Below the pieces are notes generated by a model. It saw only the letters and a program-made list of their open reading frames with translations. It was not told the DNA's origin and did not search any database. Position numbers and translations under genes: made by a program. Shown here one piece after another: positions 7,048 to 15,711 of a DNA stretch of 45,897 nucleotides (positions within the stretch are counted from its first letter, which is position 1; each line of letters starts with the position of its first letter). This DNA comes from Myxococcales bacterium (GTDB taxonomy: Bacteria; Lernaellota; Lernaellaia; Lernaellales; Lernaellaceae): contig JAAYVF010000069.1 in assembly GCA_012517325.1 (NCBI GenBank), positions 1 through 45,897 of the forward strand, in the 5' to 3' direction.

Positions 7048-9590
7048 CGGTCTCCTCCCGCTTGGGGCGGCAGGGCGGCCGAATAAAGCGGATACAGGTT
7101 GACGATGACGTACGCGCTTTTACCGGTCGGATCGAAGCCCGGCGGCAAATTCAACCGGACCCCGTCCAGCTTGCCGGTGCCGGTCGCCGATTTTTCGAGG
7201 TTCGTTCCGTATTGAAGATCGATCGCCGCGAAATTCTCGTCGTCCACGACGAGGATCACCGGCAATTGTTCGGCGGCCGGCAGGTCGTTCGGTTGGAACG
7301 ACGCTTCCAGATAGCCGCCGCCGAGGGTGCCGCCCGTGGCGTGATAGGTCAGCTCGTCGATGGCCAATCCCGCCGGCCGAAGGCCTTCGCCGCCCGTTTG
7401 CGGCGCCAGAAGCGCGGTGCCGTTGACGATCATCTTGCCGCTGTCCGGCGAGCAGAGCCCCAGGAGATTCAGGGCAAAGCCGAAAAATTCGATTTCGGCG
7501 CAGGTCACCTCGTCATAGATGTTGAGGTTGTCGGCGGTCAGATCCGGGGCCAAAAGGCCGCTGAGCCGAAACAGATCCATCGCGATCGACACCCCGGTGA
7601 TGTCGAGCCGAAATCCCTCGCCGCCGAAGGCGAAATACGAATCGCGGTACTCGCCGTTCAGGCCGAAAATGCTCTTGGTGTCCACGTTCACGTGCGGCGA
7701 CAGGCCGGGCGTGCCTTCCACCGTCAGCAGGATGGCTTTCTTGCGGGCCGGGTCGATCGCCACCGTGCCGAGCAGGAAGTTGTAGCTGTCGAAGCCGATC
7801 TGGTTGAAGGTCGTCAGCATCGGCGGCTGCGGCGCGGCCATCCGGCGCAGGAGCAGAGTGGTCGCCTGATCCTCGGTGACAGTCAGCGGCAACGGATGCC
7901 CGGTCGGCGCGGCCGTGCTGAAGGTAAAAGTGCGTTGGAAAGAACCGCCGACTTCACCGCCGAACAAACGATTGCCCAGCCGCCAGCCGCCGGTGAGGTA
8001 CTGGCCGGAAATCGCGACGGTCATGGCGGTGTTCAGCGGCAGCGGCTCTTCCGGAATGACACTGAGGAAATTGCCGTCGGCCGAGACCTCGACCCGGTGC
8101 GCGACGTTCGGCGTCAGGGTCAGGTCGAGAGTGGAGGATTTCACGCGGGCGCGCACGGTTTCGCCGTTTTTACGCACGACCAGGCGGAAGGTGAGAACCT
8201 CGGTCGGCGCCGGCGCGGTTTCGATTTCCGCGACCGAGGAACCGCCGTTCGTGTAGAAGTACAGAAACGCGCCATGGTCGGGAATCGCCTCGTCGGGTGA
8301 GGTGTCGCAGCGGGAATCGGCGTTGTTATCGCAATAGCCGAACGGCACGAACACCACCGCGCCCGCTTCGCCGCCGATGACGATGCCCTGTTTGTCGATG
8401 GCCGGCGAGCCGTTCAGATCGTTGCGGTCGCCGGTGGTGGTGTCGAACGACCAGGCTTTTTTACCGTCGGGCCGCAGCGCGTACAATTTCCCGTCGCCGC
8501 AACCGAAGTACAGGTTGCCGTCGCCGTCGACAGCCGCCGAACTGCGGATCGGATCGAGCGTGTCGAACGACCACCGTAACGTGCCGTCCGGGTTGATCGC
8601 GTACATTGTGCCGTCGGCCGAGCCGATGTAGATCGTGCCGTCCGCGGCGATCGCCGGCGAGGCGTAAAAATGATCGCGAGCCGCGAATTTCCAGCGCGGC
8701 TTGCCGGTCGCAGCGTCGTAGGCGTGCAGGTAACCGTCGAACGAACCGACGTAAACCGTTGCGCGATCATCCGACAGTGCGGGCGAACCGGCGACCGGCC
8801 CCAGGGTCAGCGCCCGCCAGGCCCGTTTGCCCGCGGCGGTGACCGACCGGAACAGCAGGTCGTTCGAGCCGAAAAAGAGCCGGCCGTTTAGGCCGAACGC
8901 GGGGCAGGACCAGATCTGATCGCCGGTGGCGTATGTCCAGTCGATCCGGCCGTCGAGCGATATGCAGTACATCCGCCGGTCGTCGTTGCCCGCGTACAGG
9001 CGCCCGTCGGGGCCCATCGCGGCGTGGCCTTCCCACCAGGTGAGATAACCCTGATCGCCCAGGGCGGAAAGCCGCCATATTTCCTCGCCCGTCGCGGTCA
9101 GGGCGTGGATGTAACCGTCACCGCCGGGCACGTAGATCGTGCCGTCGGCCCCGAGCACGGCGGTGGAGTCGACCAGTTCGGTCATGGCGAAACGCCACTT
9201 TTCGGTGCCGTCGGGATTGATCGCGTAAAAATTGGTGTCGGCCGAGCCGATGTAAACGGTGCCGTCCTCGTCGAGGATCGGTTCGTGGAACATCCCCTTG
9301 GCGGTCTGGAAAAACCAGGGTTCGCGATCGTTGGGCGTCGGCACGATCGGGCTGCGGCCGCTGTGGGTGCTGGTGCGCCGGTGTTCCGGCCAGGGCGAAG
9401 TCGCCTTCACCGGCACGTCGTAATCGTATTCCTCGGGCGGCGGGCTCAGGTCGTTATCGTCATTGTCGTCGTCATCAGCGCCGCCGGCGTCGTCATCGGC
9501 GGTAGCGTCGCCGTCGTTTTCGCAAGCGATCAGCACACCCGTCGTCCATACAATCAGCAGCCATAAAAACAGGAGGTTTCTATTTTTCAT
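7044..9590 (-). CDS. Lipoprotein with PQQ-like beta-propeller and Ig-like C-terminal region
   Basis: The protein has 848 residues. The signal peptide ends L-I-A-Cys23, then comes a short Asp/Asn linker (about 24-47). Residues ~60-430 hold about eight PQQ-like blades with the recurring pattern DGTVYIGSAD, FYAINPDGT, KW-F and DGYLHA, as in YVTN/PQQ outer-membrane propellers (BamB type). Residues ~450-560 look like a bacterial Ig-like domain (LTFRLVVRKNGETV), and the last 280 residues are unassigned beta-rich sequence. Such propellers act as protein-protein scaffolds, and no enzyme cofactor binding can be claimed. The radical SAM gene overlaps its stop. Confidence 0.88.
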   Translation of the reverse strand: MKNRNLLFLWLLIVWTTGVLIACENDGDATADDDAGGADDDDNDDNDLSPPPEEYDYDVPVKATSPWPEHRRTSTHSGRSPIVPTPNDREPWFFQTAKGMFHEPILDEDGTVYIGSADTNFYAINPDGTEKWRFAMTELVDSTAVLGADGTIYVPGGDGYIHALTATGEEIWRLSALGDQGYLTWWEGHAAMGPDGRLYAGNDDRRMYCISLDGRIDWTYATGDQIWSCPAFGLNGRLFFGSNDLLFRSVTAAGKRAWRALTLGPVAGSPALSDDRATVYVGSFDGYLHAYDAATGKPRWKFAARDHFYASPAIAADGTIYIGSADGTMYAINPDGTLRWSFDTLDPIRSSAAVDGDGNLYFGCGDGKLYALRPDGKKAWSFDTTTGDRNDLNGSPAIDKQGIVIGGEAGAVVFVPFGYCDNNADSRCDTSPDEAIPDHGAFLYFYTNGGSSVAEIETAPAPTEVLTFRLVVRKNGETVRARVKSSTLDLTLTPNVAHRVEVSADGNFLSVIPEEPLPLNTAMTVAISGQYLTGGWRLGNRLFGGEVGGSFQRTFTFSTAAPTGHPLPLTVTEDQATTLLLRRMAAPQPPMLTTFNQIGFDSYNFLLGTVAIDPARKKAILLTVEGTPGLSPHVNVDTKSIFGLNGEYRDSYFAFGGEGFRLDITGVSIAMDLFRLSGLLAPDLTADNLNIYDEVTCAEIEFFGFALNLLGLCSPDSGKMIVNGTALLAPQTGGEGLRPAGLAIDELTYHATGGTLGGGYLEASFQPNDLPAAEQLPVILVVDDENFAAIDLQYGTNLEKSATGTGKLDGVRLNLPPGFDPTGKSAYVIVNLYPLYSAALPPQAGGDR

Positions 9591-9674
9591 GGATAACTCC
9601 GCCGATGGCTATCTTCATCGGCAGAATAGTGGAGGGGCCGGCGAGCGGCAACCCGGGAGAATATCCGCTTGACG

Positions 9675-9708
9675 CGGGACGGCAAAACCGCTAAATACAG
9701 CCGTCCCG
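9675..9708. repeat. 9-bp inverted repeat in the gap before the tRNA unit
   Basis: CGGGACGGC at 9675-9683 is the exact reverse complement of GCCGTCCCG at 9700-9708, with a 16-base loop. No T-run follows on either strand. It lies between the PQQ lipoprotein start and the tRNA promoter, so it could be in the leader of the minus-strand gene or a site for a regulator. The role is unknown. The rest of 9591-9736 shows nothing else that I can name. Confidence 0.55.
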
Positions 9709-9736
9709 AGACACCGCCGGGCGGGTGTCGCCGATC

Positions 9737-9765
9737 TTTACAGCAAGGCGCAATATTTCTATAAA
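9737..9765 (+). promoter_or_regulatory. Sigma70-type promoter of the tRNA-Ala/tRNA-Arg unit
   Basis: TTTACA (9737-9742) and TATAAA (9760-9765) are separated by exactly 17 bases. Initiation about 7 bases downstream would fall near 9772, ten bases before the first tRNA. Each box differs from consensus by one base. Confidence 0.75.
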
Positions 9766-9781
9766 GAAACCGAATGACAGT

Positions 9782-9854
9782 GGGCCGTTAGCTCAGCTGG
9801 AAGAGCGCTGCCTTCGCAAGGCAGAGGTCGGCAGTTCGAATCTGCTACGGTCCA
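9782..9854 (+). tRNA. tRNA-Ala (anticodon CGC)
   Basis: The acceptor stem GGGCCGT/ACGGTCC includes the G3-U70 wobble pair that identifies alanine tRNAs. The anticodon stem CTGCC/GGCAG encloses TTCGCAA, so the anticodon is CGC. The T loop is TTCGAAT, the discriminator is A, and CCA is not encoded. Confidence 0.97.
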
Positions 9855-9864
9855 TTTTTTTATT

Positions 9865-9937
9865 GCCCCCTTAGCTCAGTGGATTAGAGCATCGGACTCC
9901 GGATCCGAGTGCGCTGGTTCGATTCCAGCAGGGGGCG
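9865..9937 (+). tRNA. tRNA-Arg (anticodon CCG)
   Basis: The acceptor stem is GCCCCCT/AGGGGGC, and the anticodon stem TCGGA/TCCGA encloses CTCCGGA, giving anticodon CCG (CGG codon). The T loop is TTCGATT, the discriminator is G, and CCA is not encoded. It starts ten bases after tRNA-Ala, so the two form one transcript. Confidence 0.97.
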
Positions 9938-9948
9938 AATCTTTTCAG

Positions 9949-9977
9949 GGCCGCGCCGAGGCGGTCTTTTTCTTTTT
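9949..9977 (+). terminator. Rho-independent terminator of the tRNA unit
   Basis: The stem GGCCGC/GCGGTC (9949-9954 with 9961-9966, one G-U pair) has a six-base loop and is followed by a T-rich run at 9967-9977. It ends the transcript that starts near 9772. Confidence 0.8.
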
Positions 9978-10007
9978 AAACACCAAATGATGTCGGCCGC
10001 CGAACGC

Positions 10008-10691
10008 TCAACGCGGCGGATGCTTATAGAAACCCTCGAGAAAAACCTCGACCAGCGTTTGAAACCGCGTTTCGAATGGTGCTTGCTCAACGCCGAGCAG
10101 GGCGCGGTCTTTCGGTGTCATGGTGATTTCCAGCAGGATCGCGCCGTGGATGCCGGCCCAGAGCGTCGCCGCCACCAGGCCCGGATCGGTGTACTTTTCC
10201 TTCAGACGGCCTTCGCGAATGCTTTCGGCCATCAGCGTCGTCAGCACGTGCAGCGTTTCGCGTTCCAGCGGCGGGCGTTCGTATTTGCGCAGTTCGATGT
10301 CCTGTTCCGCCCAGGCGGGCGGCGGCACGAGCAGCAAGCGGTAATGGTTCGGGTGGGCGATGCCCCACGAGGCGTAACGCCGAGCCATTTCGATCACCCG
10401 CTGCAGCGGATCGCCGACTTCGGCACACTCCAGCAGAAACGCCCGCAGGTCATCGGAATCCTTGCGAATGATTTCCATCACCAGCGCTTGTTTGTCTTGG
10501 AAGAATTGGTAGATGAACCCCGGTGAATATTCGATTTTTTGGGCGATCTTCCGCAGGGTGACCGCCTCGTAGCCGTCCCGCACGAACATCTCGCGCGCGA
10601 CGTTCATGATCCGTTCGGTCATTTCCGCGCGCTCACGCTCCCGGCGCAATTCGGAAACGGATGGTTGACTTTTCGGTCGGCTTTGGTCCAT
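10008..10691 (-). CDS. TetR-family transcriptional regulator of the divergent operon
   Basis: The protein has 227 residues from MDQSRPKSQPSVSELRR. An in-frame upstream extension runs through the operator region and is rejected. The N-terminal helix-turn-helix is VAREMFVRDGYEAVTLRKIAQ followed by YSPGFIYQFFQDKQALV, the classical TetR pattern. The ligand-binding C-terminal half (about 80-227) is typical in length and diverges as usual. It is divergent from the aminotransferase/aldolase/kinase operon. Two perfect palindromes lie in the 82 bases between the starts, so it probably represses both itself and the operon until a pathway metabolite binds. Confidence 0.93.
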   Translation of the reverse strand: MDQSRPKSQPSVSELRRERERAEMTERIMNVAREMFVRDGYEAVTLRKIAQKIEYSPGFIYQFFQDKQALVMEIIRKDSDDLRAFLLECAEVGDPLQRVIEMARRYASWGIAHPNHYRLLLVPPPAWAEQDIELRKYERPPLERETLHVLTTLMAESIREGRLKEKYTDPGLVAATLWAGIHGAILLEITMTPKDRALLGVEQAPFETRFQTLVEVFLEGFYKHPPR

Positions 10692-10700
10692 AATCGCCCT

Positions 10701-10715
10701 CTGAACAGTGTTCAG
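10701..10715. promoter_or_regulatory. Putative TetR operator 1
   Basis: CTGAACAGTGTTCAG is a perfect 7+1+7 palindrome, ten bases upstream of the regulator's start codon. It shares the core ACAGTGT with the adjacent palindrome. Confidence 0.75.
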
Positions 10716-10716
10716 A

Positions 10717-10733
10717 TTATACACAGTGTATAA
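10717..10733. promoter_or_regulatory. Putative TetR operator 2
   Basis: TTATACACAGTGTATAA is a perfect 8+1+8 palindrome, one base from operator 1 with centres 17 bases apart. It includes TATA-like sequence that may be part of the operon promoter, which would allow direct steric repression. Confidence 0.75.
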
Positions 10734-10773
10734 GTGCCTGACAATAAGAAAATTTTTTCGAGGACGGACGACC

Positions 10774-12252
10774 ATGCCAGCGAACAAAGTTCCCAAAACC
10801 GGCTTCGCCATTTCCGAATATCACGATACCCGCGAGGTTTATCGCCGACTGGCGAAATTGACCGCGCAACCCGTGCGGCGGCTGAAGAAAAGCGCCTTGG
10901 AAGCCTACCTGCGCCAATACGAGGAGCATTGTAAGAAATCCAAGGCGATGACCGAGGAAGCCAAGCAATACATTCCCGGCGGCGTCCAGCACAACCTGGC
11001 GTTCAGTTATCCGTTTCCGCTTGTGTTTCCGCGGGCCGAAGGCGCCTATCTCTATGACCTGGACGGCAACCGCTACATCGATTTTCTGCAGGGCGGCGGG
11101 CCGACCGTGCTGGGCAGCAACCCGCCGGTGATCCGCGAGCAGGTGGAAGAGTTGCTGCGCGCGACCGGGCCGGTGACCGGGCTGTTCCACGAATACGAAT
11201 TGAAGCTGGCCAAGTTCATCGCCGAGCGTTTTCCGAGCGTGGAAATGTTCCGCATGCTGGGCAGCGGCACCGAGTCGTGCATGGCGGCGATCCGGCTGGC
11301 CCGCGTCGCCACCGGAAAAAAGCAGATCGTGAAGATGGGCGGTGCCTATCACGGCTGGAGCGATCAGTTGTCCTACGGCATGCGGATCCCCGGCACACGC
11401 GGTTTCCTGTCGCATGGCATTCCCTACTATATTTTTTACCGGACCCACGAGGTTTATCCGAACGACATCGACGCGCTGAAGCGGCGGCTCCAGTTTAACC
11501 AGTTGCGCGGCGGCACGGCGGCGGTGCTGGTCGAGCCGGTCGGCCCCGAAAGCGGCACGCGGCCGGTGGACAAGGATTACAACGCCAAGGTGCGCGAATT
11601 GTGCGACCGCTACGGCGCGCTGCTGGTTTTCGACGAGGTCGTGACGGGTTTTCGGCTGGGGATGAGCGGCGCGCAGGGCTACTTCGGCATCAAGCCGGAC
11701 CTCACCGTTTTCGGCAAGGCGGTGACGGGCGGCTATCCGTCGGCCGGCGGCCTGGGCGGGCGGCGCGAACTAATGGAGCTGCTGGCGGGCGGCATCGGCG
11801 GCAAGGCGATCAAGAAAAAAGTCCACGTCGGCGGCACGCTGGCGGCGAACCCGCTAAGCTGCGCGGCGGGCTATTTCACCCTGATGGAAATGGAGCGCAC
11901 CAACGCGCCCGAGGTCGCGGGCCGGGCCGGCGATCGCCTGACCAAGGGTTTGCAGGCGCTGATCGATAAATACCGCCTGCCGTACGTGGCCTACAATCAA
12001 GGCTCCATCTGCCACTTGGAAACGACGGGCGTGATGCTGTTGGACATCAAACTGACGAAAATCAAATCGCTCCTGGAGGAAATCAACCTCCGGACCCAGC
12101 TCATGCAGGAGATCGGCGCGGCCTACATGGCCGAGGGCCTGATCACGCTGGCCGGCAGCCGCATGTACACCAGCGCCGCCTGCACCAACGCCATCATAGA
12201 CGACGCCCTGGCGCGGTTCGAACGCGTCTTCCAGAACATCGAGGGCGTGTAG
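10774..12252 (+). CDS. Class III PLP-dependent aminotransferase (HemL-like)
   Basis: The protein has 492 residues from MPANKVPKTG, with GAGG nine bases upstream. It belongs to fold-type I class III transaminases. The PLP-contacting acidic motif is VFDEVVTGFR (Asp287), and the Schiff-base Lys is Lys315 in FGKAVTGGYPSAG. The phosphate-binding region is GSGTESCMAAIRLAR, and AYHGW follows. It resembles glutamate-1-semialdehyde aminomutase (hemL) but is about 60 residues longer at the N-terminus, and the gene sits with an aldolase and a sugar kinase, not heme genes. I infer transamination of an amino-sugar or amino-polyol intermediate. True HemL activity is unlikely but not excluded. Confidence 0.88.
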   Translation: MPANKVPKTGFAISEYHDTREVYRRLAKLTAQPVRRLKKSALEAYLRQYEEHCKKSKAMTEEAKQYIPGGVQHNLAFSYPFPLVFPRAEGAYLYDLDGNRYIDFLQGGGPTVLGSNPPVIREQVEELLRATGPVTGLFHEYELKLAKFIAERFPSVEMFRMLGSGTESCMAAIRLARVATGKKQIVKMGGAYHGWSDQLSYGMRIPGTRGFLSHGIPYYIFYRTHEVYPNDIDALKRRLQFNQLRGGTAAVLVEPVGPESGTRPVDKDYNAKVRELCDRYGALLVFDEVVTGFRLGMSGAQGYFGIKPDLTVFGKAVTGGYPSAGGLGGRRELMELLAGGIGGKAIKKKVHVGGTLAANPLSCAAGYFTLMEMERTNAPEVAGRAGDRLTKGLQALIDKYRLPYVAYNQGSICHLETTGVMLLDIKLTKIKSLLEEINLRTQLMQEIGAAYMAEGLITLAGSRMYTSAACTNAIIDDALARFERVFQNIEGV

Positions 12253-12265
12253 GAGGAGACGAACC

Positions 12266-12937
12266 ATGTCGCTGACCGAACAAGAAGCACGCCTGTTGGT
12301 GCGCGACGGCGGCATCAAGTTGTTGCGCGAGGGGCTCGTCGCGCGGACGTGGGGCAACGTCAGTTGTCGCCTGGACGAGGAACGCTTCGTCATCACCCCC
12401 AGCGGCCGGGCCTACGAGGAGCTGACGCCCGAGGACATGGTCGTGGTGAATCTGCTCACCGGCCAGTACGGGGGCGACATCCGGCCCTCGGCCGAGCGCA
12501 AACTGCATGCGGCGATTTACCGCGAGCGCCCGGACGTGGGCGGGGTGATCCACACGCATCAGACCAACGCGTCGGTCGTCGCGGCGGCGCGGCGCGAGAT
12601 TCCGCCGATCCTCGACGATCAGGTGCAACTTCTCGGCCCGTCCGTCCGGTGCGCGGATTACGCGCTGCCCTCTACCATGAAAACGGTGCGCGCTTGCCTG
12701 AAGGCGCTGAAGGGGCGTAACGCCGCGCTGATGGCCAACCACGGCGCGGTGTGCGTGGGGACGACGCTCGACGACGCCTTCGCGGCGTGCCTGGTGCTCG
12801 AAAAAACCTGCAAGGCGTTCATCGAGGCGGAGTTTCTCGGCGGCGCCAAAAGTATTAACGTGTTCGAGGCGCACTTGATGCACCAATACTATTTGCGCCT
12901 GTATTCCAAGCAAAACGCGAAAAACCGCCGGGACTGA
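12266..12937 (+). CDS. Class II aldolase/adducin family protein
   Basis: The protein has 223 residues, the usual length for L-fuculose-phosphate-type aldolases. The substrate-phosphate region resembles TWGNVSCR and ITPSGRAY. The metal ligands are His96 and His98 (VIHTHQT) and His159 (MANHGAVCVG), and the catalytic acidic residue is Glu77 in PSAERKLH. Family members cleave a phosphorylated keto-sugar into dihydroxyacetone phosphate and an aldehyde. Some are epimerases or decarboxylases, so the reaction is not fixed by sequence. GGAGGA after the upstream stop gives a 13-base intergenic gap, showing one operon with the aminotransferase. Confidence 0.92.
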   Translation: MSLTEQEARLLVRDGGIKLLREGLVARTWGNVSCRLDEERFVITPSGRAYEELTPEDMVVVNLLTGQYGGDIRPSAERKLHAAIYRERPDVGGVIHTHQTNASVVAAARREIPPILDDQVQLLGPSVRCADYALPSTMKTVRACLKALKGRNAALMANHGAVCVGTTLDDAFAACLVLEKTCKAFIEAEFLGGAKSINVFEAHLMHQYYLRLYSKQNAKNRRD

Positions 12938-12960
12938 CGCGGCGGAAGGATGCCGAACCG

Positions 12961-14568
12961 TTGAAAAAGAAAGCCAGTCAGGCGGCGGAATACGTTCTGG
13001 CGATCGATCTGGGCACCTCCGGATGCAAGGCGGCGATCGTCGACTATTTTGGAACGGTTCACGCCTGGGAATTCCGCGGGGTGGAGACCATCCTGCCGCC
13101 CGGAGGCGGGGCGGAACAGGATCCCGAGGCCTGGTGGCGGGCGATCACCGCCGCCTGCCGGGCCGTCGTCAAGCAAGGCGTCGTTCCCGCCGGGGCCATC
13201 GCGGCGATCTGCGCCAACACCCAGGGCGAGGGCACGGTGCCGGTGGACCGGGACGGCAAGCCGCTCGGCAACGCCATTTTGTGGATGGATACCCGCGGCG
13301 CGGCGCTGGTCCGCAAACGGATGAGCGGGTTGGTGAACGTCTCGGGCTATTCTCCCGAAAAGATCGTGCAGTACATCTGGCTGACGGGCGGCGCGCCGTC
13401 GCTCACCGGCAAGGACCCCGTGGGCCACATGTTGCTGATCAAACAGCAACAGCCGGACATTTACCGCCGGACCCACAAGTTTTTAAATGTCCTGGACTAC
13501 GTCAACTTCAGATTGACCGGGCGGCTGGTTTCGACCTTCGATTCCATCGCCACCTCGTGGCTGACCGACAACCGCTCGCCCGACCGCGTGAAGATCGATC
13601 CGCGGCTGTGCGCGCTCATCGGCATTCCGCCCGAGAAAATCCCCGCGCCCGTGCCGTGCACCGAAATATTAGGCGGCGTCGCGCCGGATTTCGCGCGGGA
13701 GGTCGGCCTTGCGCCGGCCACGCCGGTGGTCGCGGGCGCGATCGACGCCACGGCCGCCGCCGTGGGGGCCGGCACGATCGGCGACGGCGACACGCATCTT
13801 TACCTGGGCACCTCGAACTGGTTCGCCGCGCACGTGCCTTTCAAGAAGACCGATCTGCTGTCCGCCATCGCTTCGCTGCCGTGCGCCGTGCCCGGGAAGT
13901 ACCTGATGATCGCGTTGCAAGCCACCGCGTGCGGCAACCTGACGTTCCTGCGCGACAACCTCCTGTTCCATCGCGATCTGCTTTACCGGGATGAAACGCC
14001 GGCGACGTTTTATCAAATCCTCGACCGCCTGGCCGAATCCGCGCCGCCGGGGGCTCACGGCCTGCTTTACACGCCGTGGATTTACGGCGAACGCGCGCCG
14101 GTTGAAAACCAGTCGATCCGCGCCGGTTTCCACAACCTGTCACTCGAACACACGCGTCCCGATCTGATCCGCGCCGTGTTCGAAGGCGTGGCGCTCAACG
14201 TTCGTTGGCTGCTGAAGCCGGTCGAAAAATTCCTGGGCCGGCGCTGCCTCTCGATCGCGGCCGTGGGCGGCGGCGCCAAATCCGCCGTTTGGTGCCAGAT
14301 CTTCGCCGATGTTCTGGATCGTCAGATTCGGCAGGTGCGCAACCCGATCGAGGCCAACGTGCGCGGTTCGGCGTTCATCGCCGCCGCCGCCCTCGGCCGG
14401 ATTCGGTTCGACGAAATCCCCCAGCGGGTGGCGATCCAGGCGACGTACGATCCGCAACCGCAAAACCGCCGAGTCTACGATCTGCACTTCGCGGAATTCA
14501 CCAACCTGTATCAGGCCGAAAAGGGCATCCACCAGCGCCTCAACGCCTTCCACCACCGCGGGCGGTAG
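12961..14568 (+). CDS. FGGY-family carbohydrate kinase (xylulokinase-like)
   Basis: The protein has 535 residues. I use the TTG at 12961 because the only nearby ATG (12951) runs into a stop after four codons; GGAAGG lies upstream. The N-terminal phosphate-1 motif is AIDLGTSGCKAAIVD. ILWMDTRG, the region that follows the substrate-binding strand, is typical of xylulokinase-type members. The second actin-like domain has GAIDATAAAVGAG, YLGTSNW and the adenosine motif VGGGAKSAVWCQIFADVL. It phosphorylates a sugar or polyol with ATP. As the last gene of the TetR-controlled operon it probably makes the phosphate that the aldolase cleaves. Confidence 0.93.
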   Translation: MKKKASQAAEYVLAIDLGTSGCKAAIVDYFGTVHAWEFRGVETILPPGGGAEQDPEAWWRAITAACRAVVKQGVVPAGAIAAICANTQGEGTVPVDRDGKPLGNAILWMDTRGAALVRKRMSGLVNVSGYSPEKIVQYIWLTGGAPSLTGKDPVGHMLLIKQQQPDIYRRTHKFLNVLDYVNFRLTGRLVSTFDSIATSWLTDNRSPDRVKIDPRLCALIGIPPEKIPAPVPCTEILGGVAPDFAREVGLAPATPVVAGAIDATAAAVGAGTIGDGDTHLYLGTSNWFAAHVPFKKTDLLSAIASLPCAVPGKYLMIALQATACGNLTFLRDNLLFHRDLLYRDETPATFYQILDRLAESAPPGAHGLLYTPWIYGERAPVENQSIRAGFHNLSLEHTRPDLIRAVFEGVALNVRWLLKPVEKFLGRRCLSIAAVGGGAKSAVWCQIFADVLDRQIRQVRNPIEANVRGSAFIAAAALGRIRFDEIPQRVAIQATYDPQPQNRRVYDLHFAEFTNLYQAEKGIHQRLNAFHHRGR

Positions 14569-14652
14569 AACGGCGATCGACCGCAAACAGATGAGCATCG
14601 AACCCGTAGGGTCTTCACTGGAGTCTGAAAACACTATCGAGTGGGACGAAAA

Positions 14653-15426
14653 TTAGAAATTCAATAAATGTCGACACGCAAGGCCCAGTAGGAAAAGAGC
14701 GATCGCCACGACAATTCCCCAAATCCATCGTTTCTTTTGCGTTTTTCCGGTTTGGGTAATTTTATTTATTATCTTTTCCGTAGGGAAGGGCTGTTCTTTT
14801 TTTATCTTTTCCAATAAATCATGATGGCTTTGAATGCTTTGATTGATGGTAAATAAATTGGTTGTTAGCGTCTCATAACGATAAATCAAATCTTCGCCTT
14901 TGGTGCAATCCTCTTGGATCCTCGCACTTTCCTTTTTTAAGTCTTCCAATTGTTTGATAAAGTGATCGTATTGATTGAAAGCGGTTTTTTCCTGATCGCT
15001 CAATACGGACAGAATGTGTGTGATTGAATATTTTGATATATAGTTAGAATAGGTCTTGTTGATGCTGCTAATGATCAAGTTATAGGAATGATAGCAAATG
15101 TGGTAGAGCTCTTTTTGTATTTTTTCAAATTCTTCAAGCCAAATACGATTCGGTTCCTCCTCCAGGTGCACTCCGTACTTTTCAAATCCATAATCCCCAG
15201 TCAATAGGGTCATCAGTGAATCAAGGACATTGGCCAATTTTCGTGCGTTACCCAACGAAAAATAATGCGGGTTGAACGACACTGCTTTGTTGGACATGGA
15301 TTGGACAGTGCCTAAAAGTTGTTTTGTGTGGTAATATAAATGAATGATATTGGAAAAAGATTTCTTTTGTTCATCGGAAGGAATAGAAAATTTCTCGCGT
15401 TGCTTCATCCGTCTATTTCTCGACAT
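14653..15426 (-). CDS. Unknown coiled-coil protein with C-terminal membrane anchor, AT-rich gene
   Basis: I do not recognise this protein (257 residues from the ATG at 15426). The frame stays open to a TTG at 15474, and an ATG at 15408 is an alternative; none has a strong ribosome site, so the start is uncertain. It is mostly helical, with a likely coiled coil around residues 145-215. A basic patch KKRWIWG leads into a single C-terminal membrane segment (about residues 233-252), so it is tail-anchored with the bulk in the cytoplasm. Base composition is clearly lower in GC than the flanking genes and AT-rich codons are preferred, suggesting transfer. A 64-residue gene lies just upstream. Confidence 0.7.
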   Translation of the reverse strand: MSRNRRMKQREKFSIPSDEQKKSFSNIIHLYYHTKQLLGTVQSMSNKAVSFNPHYFSLGNARKLANVLDSLMTLLTGDYGFEKYGVHLEEEPNRIWLEEFEKIQKELYHICYHSYNLIISSINKTYSNYISKYSITHILSVLSDQEKTAFNQYDHFIKQLEDLKKESARIQEDCTKGEDLIYRYETLTTNLFTINQSIQSHHDLLEKIKKEQPFPTEKIINKITQTGKTQKKRWIWGIVVAIALFLLGLACRHLLNF

Positions 15427-15498
15427 CCAAAAGTGGAAGTTTAAAGTATGGCTATTAATTAAATGAGGTACCAAATAACCAGTGCAAACAGGGTGTTG

Positions 15499-15693
15499 TT
15501 ACTTTGGTGATTCGACTGTATGTTCGTGTTCTGGGCTATCGGTATCTAATGTTTTAACGGCATCACCGTTTTTAGGGAGTTGTTCTTTCTTCAGAGTGCG
15601 TCTGATTTCAGTCAAATCCAGCAATTCCGCGAGCGGCCGTTTGTTCAGTTCGTCGGCGGACTTGCCGGTGATTTTTTCTGCAATCGAACTCAT
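15499..15693 (-). CDS. Small unknown soluble protein (64 residues)
   Basis: The start MSSIAEKITGKSADELNKRP has a good GAGGGAG ribosome site eight bases upstream. The protein is charged, with a Lys/Leu-rich helical middle (about residues 14-40) and an acidic, His-containing tail ending PEHEHTVESPK. There is no signal peptide or membrane segment. It is the first gene of a likely two-gene unit with the coiled-coil membrane protein, but its GC content is closer to the genome average than that of its partner. No function can be given. Confidence 0.6.
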   Translation of the reverse strand: MSSIAEKITGKSADELNKRPLAELLDLTEIRRTLKKEQLPKNGDAVKTLDTDSPEHEHTVESPK

Positions 15694-15711
15694 CCGCGCA
15701 TCTCCCTCTCT

